64,000 nucleotides of DNA from Raineyella sp. W15-4 (GTDB taxonomy: Bacteria > Actinomycetota > Actinomycetes > Propionibacteriales > Propionibacteriaceae). Below are positions 49,915 to 58,889 of the stretch, piece by piece. The notes below the pieces were generated by a model. It saw only the letters and a list, made by a program, of their open reading frames with translations. It was not told the DNA's origin and made no database searches. The first letter of the stretch is position 1; each line of letters starts with the position of its first letter. The translations under genes were made by a program, and so were the position numbers. The DNA is taken from assembly GCF_033170155.1 (NCBI RefSeq), contig NZ_CP137079.1:372001-436000 (forward strand), given 5' to 3'.

Positions 49915-50505
49915 TCAGAGGTACATGCCGCCCTGCCCCGGGCCCTGGCCCGGCATCGGATGCGGCGGGGTGAGGGGATTCTGCTGGGTGGGGAGTTCCC
50001 GGCGGCCCCGCTCGAGCTGGGCCCGGGCGGCCATCTGCTGGGCGACCAGGGCGGTCTGGATGCCCTGGAAGAGTCCCTCCAGCCAGCCGACGAGCTGCGC
50101 CTGGGCGATCCGCAGCTCGTCGTCGGACGGGGTGTGCGCCGGGGTGAACGGCCGGGCCAGTCGCTCCAGCTCGTCGGCCAGGGTCGGGCTGAGACCGTCC
50201 TTGAGCTCCGTCACCGACGTCGCATGCAGCTCCGCCAGCCGCTGCCGGCTGGCCTCGTCCAACGGAGCCGCCCGTTCCTCGTCCAACAGCCGCTGGATCA
50301 TCGTGGCGATCCGCATCACCTTGGCCGGTTCCTCGACCTGGTCGGTGACCGAGCCGTCCTGCCCCGCGGGGCGGTCGGTACGGTCACCCGCCACCGCCAT
50401 CTCCTCGGGGCCGACGACATACACCCGGCCGTCGTCCGTACGACCGGCGAGGACCTGCTGCTCGTTCGTGCCGCCGGGGGTACCGTCCTGCCGTTGCTCG
50501 CTCAT
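49915..50505 (-). CDS. bpa: Bacterial proteasome activator Bpa
   Basis: The 196-residue protein matches the DUF2587/Bpa family, an ATP-independent ring that docks on the 20S proteasome. The N-terminal strand reads RVYVVGPEEM. The helical core (about 60-150) includes KVMRIATMIQRLLDEERAAPLDE and ends GLFQGIQTALVAQQM. After a Pro/Gly-rich tail the chain ends GGMYL, where mycobacterial Bpa ends GQYL, the motif that opens the proteasome gate. ATG 50505 follows TAGACT by 6 nt. It implies that the organism encodes a 20S proteasome elsewhere. Confidence 0.92.
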   Translation of the reverse strand: MSEQRQDGTPGGTNEQQVLAGRTDDGRVYVVGPEEMAVAGDRTDRPAGQDGSVTDQVEEPAKVMRIATMIQRLLDEERAAPLDEASRQRLAELHATSVTELKDGLSPTLADELERLARPFTPAHTPSDDELRIAQAQLVGWLEGLFQGIQTALVAQQMAARAQLERGRRELPTQQNPLTPPHPMPGQGPGQGGMYL

Positions 50506-50511
50506 GGGTCG

Positions 50512-50517
50512 AGTCTA
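50512..50517 (-). promoter_or_regulatory. TAGACT -10 box of bpa
   Basis: On the minus strand TAGACT is followed by CGACCC and then ATG 50505. Confidence 0.55.
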
Positions 50518-50576
50518 GGAGGCGTCGTGGCGCCGGACACCCGGGGCACCGGGAAGCCCGGAGGCAGGAAGCCGGA

Positions 50577-51554
50577 CTAGCGGACCAGGACGATCTTGCC
50601 GCGATGCCCCGGGGCGTCCATCAGCTCGTGTGCCCGGCGGACCTCGTCGAACGGCACCCGCTGGGTACGCAGCGGCCGGATGATCCCCTCGGCCAGCATC
50701 GGCCAGACCACCTTCGCCACCCGGGCACAGATTGCCGCCTTCTCGGCGGGCGGCCGGAAGCGCAGCGACGTGGCGTGGATGCTGGCCCGCTTGTTGAGCA
50801 GCAGGCCGAGGTCGAGTTCGCCCTTGCGCCCGCCCTGCAGGCCGATCGTCACCTGCCGGCCGCCGACGGCCAGTGCCCGGACGTTCAGCGGCAGGTACTT
50901 GGCGCCCATGATGTCGAGGATGACGTCGGCGCCGTGACGATCGGTGAGCTCCTTCACCGCGGACACCCAGTCCTCGTGGTAGTCGAGGGCGTGGTCCGCG
51001 CCGAGGGCGCGGCAGTAGTCGAGGTTCTCCGCGGAGCCGGCGGTGGTCAGCACGGTGCAGCCCAGGCCCTTGGCGTACGGGATGGCGAACGACCCGATGC
51101 CACCCGCCCCGCCGTGCACCAGGAAGGTCTCGCCGGGCGCCAGCCGGGCCAGGTCCAGGTTGGACACCACCGTCGCGGCGACCTCGAGGATCCCGGCGGC
51201 GTCGACCAGGTCCATCTCCGGGGGCGCCGGGACCAGCTGGCCGGCCGGGGCGACGACGTACTCGGCGTACCCGCCGGAGGCCAGCAGCACCAGGCACTCC
51301 TGGCCGGGCTGCCAGCCGGTGACGCCTTCGCCGAGCTCCGCCACCACGCCGGAGACCTCCAGCCCGATGGTGTCCGGATGGCCGGGCGGCGGCGGGTAGT
51401 GCCCCTGGCGCTGCAGGATGTCCGCCCGGTTCACCCCGGCGGCGACGACCCGCACCAGCACCTCCCCGGGGCCGGGGACGGGCCGCTCCACCTCGACGAT
51501 CTGCAGGGCCTCGGGTCCGCCCGGCTCGGGGGCGAGAATCGCGCGCATGAACAT
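50577..51554 (-). CDS. NAD(P)H:quinone oxidoreductase, zinc-free MDR family
   Basis: The 325-residue medium-chain reductase has the quinone oxidoreductase start (PEALQIVEVERPVPGPGEVLVRV), AAGVNRAD, and the nucleotide-binding loop HGGAGGIGSFAI. The zinc ligands of alcohol dehydrogenases are absent. It resembles the PIG3 (TP53I3) subgroup, which reduces small quinones with NADPH. Two starts are possible, ATG 51554 and ATG 51548; the first is given. It is divergent from tRNA-Ser(UGA). Confidence 0.9.
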   Translation of the reverse strand: MFMRAILAPEPGGPEALQIVEVERPVPGPGEVLVRVVAAGVNRADILQRQGHYPPPPGHPDTIGLEVSGVVAELGEGVTGWQPGQECLVLLASGGYAEYVVAPAGQLVPAPPEMDLVDAAGILEVAATVVSNLDLARLAPGETFLVHGGAGGIGSFAIPYAKGLGCTVLTTAGSAENLDYCRALGADHALDYHEDWVSAVKELTDRHGADVILDIMGAKYLPLNVRALAVGGRQVTIGLQGGRKGELDLGLLLNKRASIHATSLRFRPPAEKAAICARVAKVVWPMLAEGIIRPLRTQRVPFDEVRRAHELMDAPGHRGKIVLVR

Positions 51555-51604
51555 GGTCCCAGCCTCGCACACAGGCTTCGCTAGGATCGAGAGTGATCCT
51601 CATT

Positions 51605-51691
51605 GGCGAGATCGCATAGTGGACTAGTGCAGCCGCCTTGAAAGCGGCCGAGCGGGTGACCGTTCCGTGGGTTCGAATCCCACTCTCGCCG
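51605..51691 (+). tRNA. tRNA-Ser(UGA)
   Basis: An 87-nt class II tRNA has acceptor GGCGAGA/TCTCGCC, anticodon stem GCCGC/GCGGC around CTTGAAA (anticodon TGA), a long variable arm and a T arm with GTTCGAATC. The discriminator is G, as required for tRNA-Ser. CCA is not encoded. Confidence 0.96.
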
Positions 51692-51692
51692 C

Positions 51693-52136
51693 GTGAACAG
51701 CTACCGCCTGGACGCAGTCCTGCCCGCCCGTGCCTTCGGCATCGCCGCCGGCCTGCTGATCGTGGGCGGGGTGCTGTTGGTGGCGGCGACCGGGCTGCAC
51801 TGGCACGTCGTGATGACTGTCATCGCGACCGTGCTGGTGCTGCTCGGCGCCGTGCAACTGACCCTCGCGCTGATCGTCGCGTTCCGCGGCCGGGTCCGGA
51901 TCACCCTCGACGACGACGGCTATCGGCTGTCTGCCCTGGGCCGGACCAGCGAGCGGAGCTGGACCGAGATCAGCCGGGCCACCGTGACCGAGGACCAGCT
52001 GCGGCTCTATCCCCGTGAGGACGAGGCGCACCCCGACCGGGTCCCGTTGCTGGACCCGGCGCGGGGTGCGGAGCTCGACCGGCTGGCGGCCGAGGTCACC
52101 GAGCGGATGCGGGCGGCGTACGGCCGGCTCGACTGA
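51693..52136 (+). CDS. Small membrane protein starting next to tRNA-Ser
   Basis: The 147-residue protein has two membrane segments (about residues 13-33 and 38-63) followed by a cytoplasmic PH-like domain with RVRITLDDDGYRLSALGR and SWTEISRATV, as in YcxB/PH-domain membrane proteins. Its GTG start is 1 nt after the mature tRNA end, with no room for a ribosome site. If the frame is right, it would be translated from an mRNA released by tRNA 3' processing, or from a downstream start; the only later Met is near residue 41, inside the second helix. Confidence 0.75.
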   Translation: MNSYRLDAVLPARAFGIAAGLLIVGGVLLVAATGLHWHVVMTVIATVLVLLGAVQLTLALIVAFRGRVRITLDDDGYRLSALGRTSERSWTEISRATVTEDQLRLYPREDEAHPDRVPLLDPARGAELDRLAAEVTERMRAAYGRLD

Positions 52137-52159
52137 GACGTCGCCGCGGGGTCATCCGA

Positions 52160-54577
52160 TCACTCCTCGGCCAGGGCCTGGGCCGGGCTGACCCGGGCCG
52201 CGGCGGACCCCGGCACCACCGAGGCCAGCCAGCCGGCGGCGACCGCGACGGCGGCCACCGCCAGCAACCGGCCCCAGGGGATGACGATCAGCACGGTGCT
52301 GATGCCGCCGAGCAGGGCGTACGCCCCGGCGACGCCGTAGCCGATCCCCAGGCCGATCCCGAGCAGGGTGCCGATCACCGCCAGCACCACCGCCTCCCAG
52401 CCGAGCATCCCGCGCAACTGGCCGCGGGTCAGCCCCAGGGCGCGCAGCAGCCCGCTCTCCCGGGTCCGCTCCAGCACCGACAGGCTGAGCGTGTTGCCGA
52501 TGCCGATCACCGCGATGACCACGGCCACCGCGAGCAGGCCGATCACCACCGCGAGCATGGTGTCCACCATCCCGGTGACCTGCTCCCGTTGCGCGGCGGC
52601 GCCGGCCACCTGGGCCTCGGTGCCGGCGGCCCGGCTGACGTCCTCGACCACCTGGGCCGGATCGCTGCCCGGGGCGAACCGCAGCCAGACCGCAGCGGTG
52701 GCGTCCGGCGCGATCCGGTGCAGGGTGGCGGGGGTGACCACCGAGTTCAGCCGGTCGCCGGCGACCACCGCGGTCACCGTCACCTCCCCGGCCGGGCCGC
52801 GCAGGGTGACCCGCTGCCCGTCGACCAGGCCGGACTCCGGCGACGCGACGATGGTGTCGTCGCGCAGCCCGGCGGCCACCCGGTCGTCGCGCAGCACCCG
52901 CTCGGCGTCCGGGGACAGTGCCACCGCGGTGATCGTCCGGTCCCGGCCGCCGCTGGCTGCCTTCAGCTCCGCCGTGGGCACCCGGGCCGCGGCGGCTACA
53001 CCGGTGGTGTGCGCCATCCGGTCGTACGTGGCGGTGGACATCGTGGCGGCCGGCTGGGCGATCGCGTCGACCGGGAAGGCCCGGTCCAGCTCGGCGGTCG
53101 CGGTGCGGTTGCCGGAGGCGGCGCCGACCAGCATCAGGGCGACCAGGGTGGTGCCGATCACCAGCGCGGAGGCGGTGGCGGCGGCCCGCAGCGGGTTGCG
53201 CCGGGCGTTCTCCGCAGCCAGTTCGCCGGTCAGCCCGCCGAGCCGGCCAGTCAGCCGGGACAGCCCGGCGGCGCAGGCAGGTACCAGCCACCGACCCAGC
53301 ATCACGACGCCCACCAGGGAGAGCGCGCCGCCGGCCAGCCCGGGCACCAGGGCGTGGCCGACCGCACCGTACACCAGCAGGGCGGCGCCACCGGCGGTCG
53401 CCACCGCGCCGAGGATCGCCCGGAGCAGCCCGCCGCGGGAACGCAGGGCGGCCGGCTCCAGCGGCCGCAGCGCGGCCATCGGCGACACCCGGGTCGCGGC
53501 GCGGGCCGGGGCCAGGGCACAGGCCACGGTGAGGACGATCCCGGCGACCAGCGGCACCACCAGGCTCCACCAGGACGGGGTGAACGCGACCAGTTCCATC
53601 GTGGTGCCGCGGGACAGCCGGACAGCCAGCGCGGCGAGGACGCCGCCGAGCAGGACGCCGCCGAGCGAGCCGAGGCCGCCGACCAGCAGCGCCTCACCGA
53701 GCACGTCGCGGAACACCTGCCGCCGGGTCGCCCCGACACAGCGCAGCAGGGCCAGCGCCCGGGTCCGCTGGGCCACCACGATGGTGAAGGTGTTGGTGAT
53801 CACCAGTGCGGCGGCGACCAGGGCGATCACCGCGAAACCGAGGATCAGGCCCTGCAGTTCGGCCAGCCCGTGGGTGTAGTCCTGGATCCGCTGGTCGATC
53901 TCGGCCTGGCCGGTGCGGACGGTGAGCCGGGCGTCGCGGACCGCCGGCACGGCGGCGACGGCATCGCGGAGGGCGGCGGGATCCGCGCCGTCGACGAAGA
54001 CCTCGTCGTAGCCCGGGGTGGTGCTCACCGCGAAGACCTGGTCGGGGACCGCGTAGGCGGTCGAGGAGCCGGCCAGTGGATCGTTCGGGACCGCGACGAT
54101 GCCGACCACCCGCAGCGCGGTCGGGCCGGCGTCGGTGAACGGGGTGACCACGATGTCCTGGCCGACGGTCAGCTGACGGACCCGGGCGGTGGTGGCATCC
54201 ACGGCGATCTCGCCGGTCCGGGCCGGCAGGGCACCGGCCTCCAGCCGATACTCCTCGGGCTGCGGGAGGGTGGAGAAGACCAGGGTCTCCTCGCGGCCCT
54301 CGACCTGCTGGACAGTGGTCGCCCGGGCCGCGCCGCGCACCCCGGTCACGCCGGGCAGCCGGCGGATCGCGTCCAGCCCGGCGGGCGGCAGTCCGGTCGC
54401 CTTGTTGTCGGAGCTGGGCACGGTGAGCACCGTGGCGGCGGTGCCGACGCTCGCCGCGGCCCGGTCCCGCATGGTGGCCCGCAGCCCGTCGCCGAGCAAC
54501 ATGCTGAGGGCCACGAAGGTGATGCCGAGGACGACGGTGACGAAGGCCGCCACCAGCCGGCGTGGTTCGCGCAGCAT
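52160..54577 (-). CDS. MacB/FtsX-type ABC transporter permease
   Basis: The 805-residue permease has two FtsX units. Each has one helix, a large extracellular domain and then three helices: residues about 10-330 (with VAQRTRALALLRCVGATRRQV in the coupling region) and about 420-800 (with SVLERTRESGLLRALGLTRGQL). The N-terminus LREPRRLVAAFVTVVLGI is typical of antimicrobial-peptide or lipoprotein exporters of this group. It lies 2 bp after its ATPase gene and behind a two-component system, a common arrangement for peptide-antibiotic response modules. Confidence 0.92.
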   Translation of the reverse strand: MLREPRRLVAAFVTVVLGITFVALSMLLGDGLRATMRDRAAASVGTAATVLTVPSSDNKATGLPPAGLDAIRRLPGVTGVRGAARATTVQQVEGREETLVFSTLPQPEEYRLEAGALPARTGEIAVDATTARVRQLTVGQDIVVTPFTDAGPTALRVVGIVAVPNDPLAGSSTAYAVPDQVFAVSTTPGYDEVFVDGADPAALRDAVAAVPAVRDARLTVRTGQAEIDQRIQDYTHGLAELQGLILGFAVIALVAAALVITNTFTIVVAQRTRALALLRCVGATRRQVFRDVLGEALLVGGLGSLGGVLLGGVLAALAVRLSRGTTMELVAFTPSWWSLVVPLVAGIVLTVACALAPARAATRVSPMAALRPLEPAALRSRGGLLRAILGAVATAGGAALLVYGAVGHALVPGLAGGALSLVGVVMLGRWLVPACAAGLSRLTGRLGGLTGELAAENARRNPLRAAATASALVIGTTLVALMLVGAASGNRTATAELDRAFPVDAIAQPAATMSTATYDRMAHTTGVAAAARVPTAELKAASGGRDRTITAVALSPDAERVLRDDRVAAGLRDDTIVASPESGLVDGQRVTLRGPAGEVTVTAVVAGDRLNSVVTPATLHRIAPDATAAVWLRFAPGSDPAQVVEDVSRAAGTEAQVAGAAAQREQVTGMVDTMLAVVIGLLAVAVVIAVIGIGNTLSLSVLERTRESGLLRALGLTRGQLRGMLGWEAVVLAVIGTLLGIGLGIGYGVAGAYALLGGISTVLIVIPWGRLLAVAAVAVAAGWLASVVPGSAAARVSPAQALAEE

Positions 54578-54579
54578 CG

Positions 54580-55281
54580 TCAGCGCTCCTCGTCGGCGAC
54601 GATCCGCCCGTCGGCGAGCCGGACGATCCGGTCGGCGTACGAGGCCGCCTGCGCGTCGTGGGTGACCATCACGATCGTCTGGCCGAACTCGTCGACGCTG
54701 CGGCGCAGGAAACCCATCAGGTCCGCGCCGGCCACCGAGTCCAGCGCCCCGGTCGGCTCGTCGGCGAAGACCACCTCGGGCCGGGTGACCAGGGCACGGG
54801 CCACCGCGACCCGCTGCTGCTGGCCGCCGGAGAGCTCGGCCGGGCGGTGATCGAGCCGGTCGGCCAGCCCGAGCACCTCGACCAGCCGGTCGAACCAGTC
54901 CCGGTCCGGGCGGCGCCGGGCCAGCCGCAGCGGCAGCAGGATGTTCGCCCGCGCGTCGAGGGTGGGCAGCAGGTTGAACGCCTGGAAGACGAACCCCACC
55001 CGGTCACGGCGCAGCACCGTCAGGTCATGGTCGTTGAGCGTGGTGATGTCGGTGTCGCCGATCCAGGCATGTCCCGAGGTGACCGCGTCGAGGCCGGCAG
55101 CGCAGTGCATCAGGGTGGACTTGCCGGACCCGGACGGCCCCATGATCGCGGTGAACCTGCCGGCGGGGAACTCCACGCTGACCCCGTCCAGGGCTCGTAC
55201 GGCGGTGTCGCCGGATCCGTAGATCCGGGTCAGGTCGGCGGTCCGGACGGCGGCGCGTGGTGGCGCGGTGATCGTGGTCAT
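54580..55281 (-). CDS. MacB-type ABC transporter ATP-binding protein
   Basis: The 233-residue ATPase shows Walker A GPSGSGKST, the Q-loop FVFQAFNLLPTL, signature ELSGGQQQRVAVARAL and Walker B VVFADEPTGALD, as in LolD/MacB/BceA enzymes. ATG 55281 starts the MTTITAPP sequence; a CAGAGT box lies 7 nt before it. It pairs with the FtsX permease 2 bp downstream. The 131-bp gap to the response regulator gene contains a CCCGGGG inverted repeat that may be its control site. Confidence 0.94.
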   Translation of the reverse strand: MTTITAPPRAAVRTADLTRIYGSGDTAVRALDGVSVEFPAGRFTAIMGPSGSGKSTLMHCAAGLDAVTSGHAWIGDTDITTLNDHDLTVLRRDRVGFVFQAFNLLPTLDARANILLPLRLARRRPDRDWFDRLVEVLGLADRLDHRPAELSGGQQQRVAVARALVTRPEVVFADEPTGALDSVAGADLMGFLRRSVDEFGQTIVMVTHDAQAASYADRIVRLADGRIVADEER

Positions 55282-55345
55282 GGCCCCCACTCTGCTCGCC
55301 GCCCGGCCCACCGACATCGGTCCGCGGGCCGGATCGGGGGATACG

Positions 55346-55371
55346 CCCGGGGTCGTAGGGGACGCCCCGGG
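55346..55371. promoter_or_regulatory. CCCGGGG-N12-CCCCGGG inverted repeat
   Basis: Perfect 7-nt arms flank 12 nt, 65-90 bp upstream of the exporter ATPase start. It could be the binding site of the adjacent response regulator, or a weak hairpin after it. Confidence 0.35.
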
Positions 55372-55412
55372 GGACCCTCCCCAGGGTCGCGGCCGGATCA
55401 GCCCCGGGCACC

Positions 55413-56087
55413 CTAGGGGCGCGGCCGGACCAGTCCCGCGTCGTACGCCAGGACGACCATCTGCACCCGGTCCCGCAGCGCGAGCTTGGCGAGGATGTGG
55501 CCGATGTGGGTCTTCACGGTGGCCTCGGAGAGGAACAGCTCGTCGGCGATCTCGGCGTTCGTCAGCCCGCGGCCGACCGCCCCGAGCACCTCCCGCTCCC
55601 GGGCGGTCAGCGCCGCCAGCCGCTCGTCGGGGGTGCGCAGGTCGATATTGTCGGCCAGCTGCGGTCGCAGCCGGTCCAACAGCCGCCGGGTCGCCGACGG
55701 GGCGACCACCGCGTCGCCGGAGTGCACCGCCCGGATCGCGGCGAGCAGTTCCTCCGGCCCGGCGTCCTTGAGCAGGAAGCCCGACGCGCCGGCGCCGAGG
55801 GCGGCGTACACGTACTCGTCGAGGTCGAAGGTGGTGAGCACGATCACCCGGGCCGCCGGGTCCGTGGCGAGGATCCGGCGGGTCGCCTCGACCCCATCGA
55901 GGCGCGGCATCCGGATGTCGATCAGCACGATGTCCGGCGCCAGCCGGCCGGCCAGTGCGACCGCCTCCACCCCGTCGCCCGCCTCCCCGACGACGGTGAT
56001 ATCGGGCTGGGCGTCCAGCACCATCCGGAACCCGGCCCGGACCAGGGCCTGGTCGTCGACCAGCAGGACGTGGACGGGTGCGGTCAC
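55413..56087 (-). CDS. NarL/LuxR-family response regulator
   Basis: The 224-residue regulator has a receiver domain with phosphoacceptor Asp57 (VLIDIRMPRLDG), switch Thr in VLTTF and Lys in FLLKDAG, then a LuxR helix-turn-helix TAREREVLGAVGRGLTNAEIA followed by SEATVKTHIGHILAKL. GTG 56087 overlaps the kinase stop (GTGA). It probably controls the ABC exporter genes directly downstream. Confidence 0.94.
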   Translation of the reverse strand: MTAPVHVLLVDDQALVRAGFRMVLDAQPDITVVGEAGDGVEAVALAGRLAPDIVLIDIRMPRLDGVEATRRILATDPAARVIVLTTFDLDEYVYAALGAGASGFLLKDAGPEELLAAIRAVHSGDAVVAPSATRRLLDRLRPQLADNIDLRTPDERLAALTAREREVLGAVGRGLTNAEIADELFLSEATVKTHIGHILAKLALRDRVQMVVLAYDAGLVRPRP

Positions 56088-57247
56088 GGGCGGGACTCCT
56101 CGGCGGGCAGGGTGGCGATCACCTCGAACCCGTCGGGACGCGGACCGGCCACCAGCTCCCCATCGTAGGCGGCGACCCGTTCCTGCATCCCGATCAGGCC
56201 ATGGCCACTGCCGTCCGCGGTGGACCGGCCCCGCCCGTCGGGGCTGGGGCGGCGGCCGGTGTTGACCACGGCGATCCGCAGGCCGTCGGACCGGTGGGTC
56301 AGGGTGACCTCGGCGGTGGCATCGGGCCCGGCGTGGCGGAGCACGTTGGTCAGCGCCTCCTGGACGATCCGGTAGCCGGTCAGCTCCGCCCCCGCCCCGA
56401 GCGGCGGGTGCGCCTGCGGGTCGCCCCGTTCGGCGTACGTCACCGGCAGGCCGGTCTCCCGGGTGGCGGCGACCAGCGCCGGGATGCCCTCCAGCGAGGC
56501 CTCCGGCTCCCAGTCGACCGGTCCTCCGGTGCCGTCCCGGAGCACCCCGACCAGTCGGCGGGTCTCCGTCAGGGCGGTCCGGGCGGTCGCGGCGACCGTC
56601 TCCAGGGTGCTCGCGTCCTGCCCGTGGAGCCGGGCCAGATAGGCGCCGCCGTCGGCCTGGACGACGATGACGGACAGCGAGTGGGCCACCACGTCGTGCA
56701 TCTCCCGGGCGATCCGGGTCCGTTCCTCGCCGGCGGCCCGCCGCCGCAGCGCCAGCTCGGTGCGCCGGCGCTCGGCGCCGAGCCGGCCCATGAACCAGGC
56801 CGCGGCGCAGACCACGAAGGCGGCGATCGCGTCGCCGACGCTGGTCATCACCGGACGGAAGTCGCGGGACATCCCCCAGTCGATCCCGGCGGCGACCGAC
56901 GCGGCCGCGGCGATCAGCAGCCAGAGCCGGGCCCGGCGCGGAGCGGTCCGGGTGGCGACCGAGTGCAGCACGATCGGCACGGTGACGTTGGCGAAGGACG
57001 GCAGGTCGGCCACCGCGAGCTGGACCAGATGGGCCGGGAACAGGGCCAGCGCCGCCCACTGCGGATGGGTCCGGCGGATCACCAGCGGCAGGACGTACGC
57101 CACCGACCACACCACGTACGGCCACTGGGGCCCGGAATGGTGCAGGGCCAGCGTCGACCCCAGGGTGGGCGGGAAGAGCAGCGCGGCGATCAGGCCATCG
57201 CCGACCATCGGGTGACGGACGAACCAGGACCTCAGCGCCGCGATCAC
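56084..57247 (-). CDS. Sensor histidine kinase, HisKA_3 type
   Basis: The 387-residue kinase has an N-terminal block of about five membrane segments without an extracellular sensor domain (residues 1-160), then the dimerisation helix with the phospho-His in AREMHDVVAHSLSV, and an ATPase domain with IVQEALTNVLRHA and GLIGMQERV. Such intramembrane-sensing kinases pair with NarL regulators. The start is GTG 57247. It is the first gene of the kinase-regulator-ATPase-permease run. Confidence 0.92.
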   Translation of the reverse strand: MIAALRSWFVRHPMVGDGLIAALLFPPTLGSTLALHHSGPQWPYVVWSVAYVLPLVIRRTHPQWAALALFPAHLVQLAVADLPSFANVTVPIVLHSVATRTAPRRARLWLLIAAAASVAAGIDWGMSRDFRPVMTSVGDAIAAFVVCAAAWFMGRLGAERRRTELALRRRAAGEERTRIAREMHDVVAHSLSVIVVQADGGAYLARLHGQDASTLETVAATARTALTETRRLVGVLRDGTGGPVDWEPEASLEGIPALVAATRETGLPVTYAERGDPQAHPPLGAGAELTGYRIVQEALTNVLRHAGPDATAEVTLTHRSDGLRIAVVNTGRRPSPDGRGRSTADGSGHGLIGMQERVAAYDGELVAGPRPDGFEVIATLPAEESRP

Positions 57248-57260
57248 CGTGCGCGCCCGG

Positions 57261-58814
57261 TCACTTCACCCAGTACGGCGGGTTCGCGGTGGCCTCCTCG
57301 GCGGCCACCGGGTCGTACGCACACACCGAGCGGACATTGACACTGGTCTCGGACGGGGACGGCGAGGGGGTCGGTGTCGGCGTCGCGGTGGTCCGGGAGC
57401 TGCGGGTCGGGGTGGGCGTGGGGGTCGGTGTCGGGGTGGTCGGCGCGGCCGGAGCGGCGGGGGTGGTGGCCGGCGTCTTGGCGTACGACTCCTTGATCGC
57501 CTCCTGCACCTGGGTCTTCATCAGCGCGAAGTCGGGGTGCGCCGAGCGGAACCCGGCCACGCCGTTGGTGAAGACGATCGACCGGATGTTCGCCGACCGC
57601 ATCAGCAGGGCGAGGTTGAGCACCGACGGCAGGTCCTCCTGCGGGATGTCGGTGAGCACCACTCCCTGGAACTCGCGGGCGATGGCTTCGTAGCGGCTCA
57701 GCAGGTTGGGGACGTTGGCCTGGTCGGCGAGGGCGCTGATCACACAGCGCTGCCGGCTCATCCGCTGGAAGTCGTCGGAGCCGTACCGGCCGCGGGCGTA
57801 CCAGAGCGCCTGGTTGCCGTCGAGGTGCTGGGAGGGGCCGGGGGAGAGCCACTGCTTGGGCGGCACGTGCGCGTCGGTGCTGCCGCCCATCGGGATGTAG
57901 CTGTTGATGTTGACCGTGACCCCACCCATGGCGTCGATCAGCCGCTCGAAACCGGCCAGGTCGACGACCGCGTAGTAGTCGATCGGGATGCCCATTGCCT
58001 CACCGACCGCCGCTTTCATCGCGTCACCGCCGGCATGCGTCGTGTCCGGGAAGAGGCCGGGGTGCTGCTCTGGGACGAACTCGTAGAGGGCGTTGAGGAA
58101 GTACAGCGGGTCGTCGGCGTTGTAGCCGTCGTACCACCCGTCCGGATAGGCCTCGCGCAGCGGCCCGGCCGGGAAGGGCATCCGGGCGGTGTTGCGGGGC
58201 AGCCCGAAGAGCACGGTGTCGCCGGTGGTGGTGTCGATCGAGGCGACCATCACCGTGTCGGTGCGCATCCCGGTCCGGTCCGGTCCGGAGTCACCGCCGA
58301 GCAGCAGGATGTTGAGCCGGCCCTTCTCCTTCCACACCTGGGGGACGGTACCCGCCATCTGGGCGGTGTTGCCACCGAACACGGCCCGGACCAGGTCCGC
58401 CTGCGACCAGGCGTAGCGGACGCCGACCGCGGACGGCGCCGCGACGGCGAAGGTGAGCACCACGACCATCAGGAACCCCGCCCAGCGCTGCCACCGGCGC
58501 ACCGGGAGCGGCCGGACACGCAGGTGCACCGCGACGATCGTTCCCACCCAGGCCAGCCCGACGACCCCCAGCCCCGCCCCGGCGACGCGCAGGAAGGCCG
58601 GGTTGACGACCAGCGCCAGCGCCCACTCACGATGCACCGCGATGACCACCCCGAGCGCCGCCGCGGCGCCGACGACCAAGGCGATGACGAGGTTGCCGAG
58701 GGCACGATGGCCCGCACGGATGAGTCCGACCCCGGGAACGACGGTGGTCAGGACGGTCCATCCGGTGGCGCCGGCGAAGGAGTCGGCGCGCAGCCGGTCG
58801 TGCTGGGGGTCCAT
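57261..58814 (-). CDS. LytR-CpsA-Psr (LCP) family cell-wall ligase
   Basis: The 517-residue protein has four membrane helices (within residues 18-135), then the extracellular LCP domain with LLLGGDSGPDRTGMRTDTVMVASID, LPRNTARMPFP and the later ARGRYGSDDFQRMSRQ; these carry the Asp/Arg residues that bind the pyrophosphate of the polyprenyl donor. After residue 430 comes a long Thr/Pro linker and a short tail. LCP enzymes attach secondary polymers to peptidoglycan. Four helices rather than one is a known variant. GGAG precedes ATG 58814. Confidence 0.9.
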   Translation of the reverse strand: MDPQHDRLRADSFAGATGWTVLTTVVPGVGLIRAGHRALGNLVIALVVGAAAALGVVIAVHREWALALVVNPAFLRVAGAGLGVVGLAWVGTIVAVHLRVRPLPVRRWQRWAGFLMVVVLTFAVAAPSAVGVRYAWSQADLVRAVFGGNTAQMAGTVPQVWKEKGRLNILLLGGDSGPDRTGMRTDTVMVASIDTTTGDTVLFGLPRNTARMPFPAGPLREAYPDGWYDGYNADDPLYFLNALYEFVPEQHPGLFPDTTHAGGDAMKAAVGEAMGIPIDYYAVVDLAGFERLIDAMGGVTVNINSYIPMGGSTDAHVPPKQWLSPGPSQHLDGNQALWYARGRYGSDDFQRMSRQRCVISALADQANVPNLLSRYEAIAREFQGVVLTDIPQEDLPSVLNLALLMRSANIRSIVFTNGVAGFRSAHPDFALMKTQVQEAIKESYAKTPATTPAAPAAPTTPTPTPTPTPTRSSRTTATPTPTPSPSPSETSVNVRSVCAYDPVAAEEATANPPYWVK

Positions 58815-58889
58815 GGATGCTCCGAGCCGTCAAGAATGAGTTTCCCCCAATGTAACGCGCCGTTCAGCTGGAGCTCTGGTAACCCGACC

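Noticed and set aside
57350-57460. GT-rich repetitive stretch that could suggest a tandem repeat or CRISPR-like element
   Set aside because: Read on the minus strand it encodes the Thr/Pro linker of the LCP protein; there are no regular repeat-spacer units.
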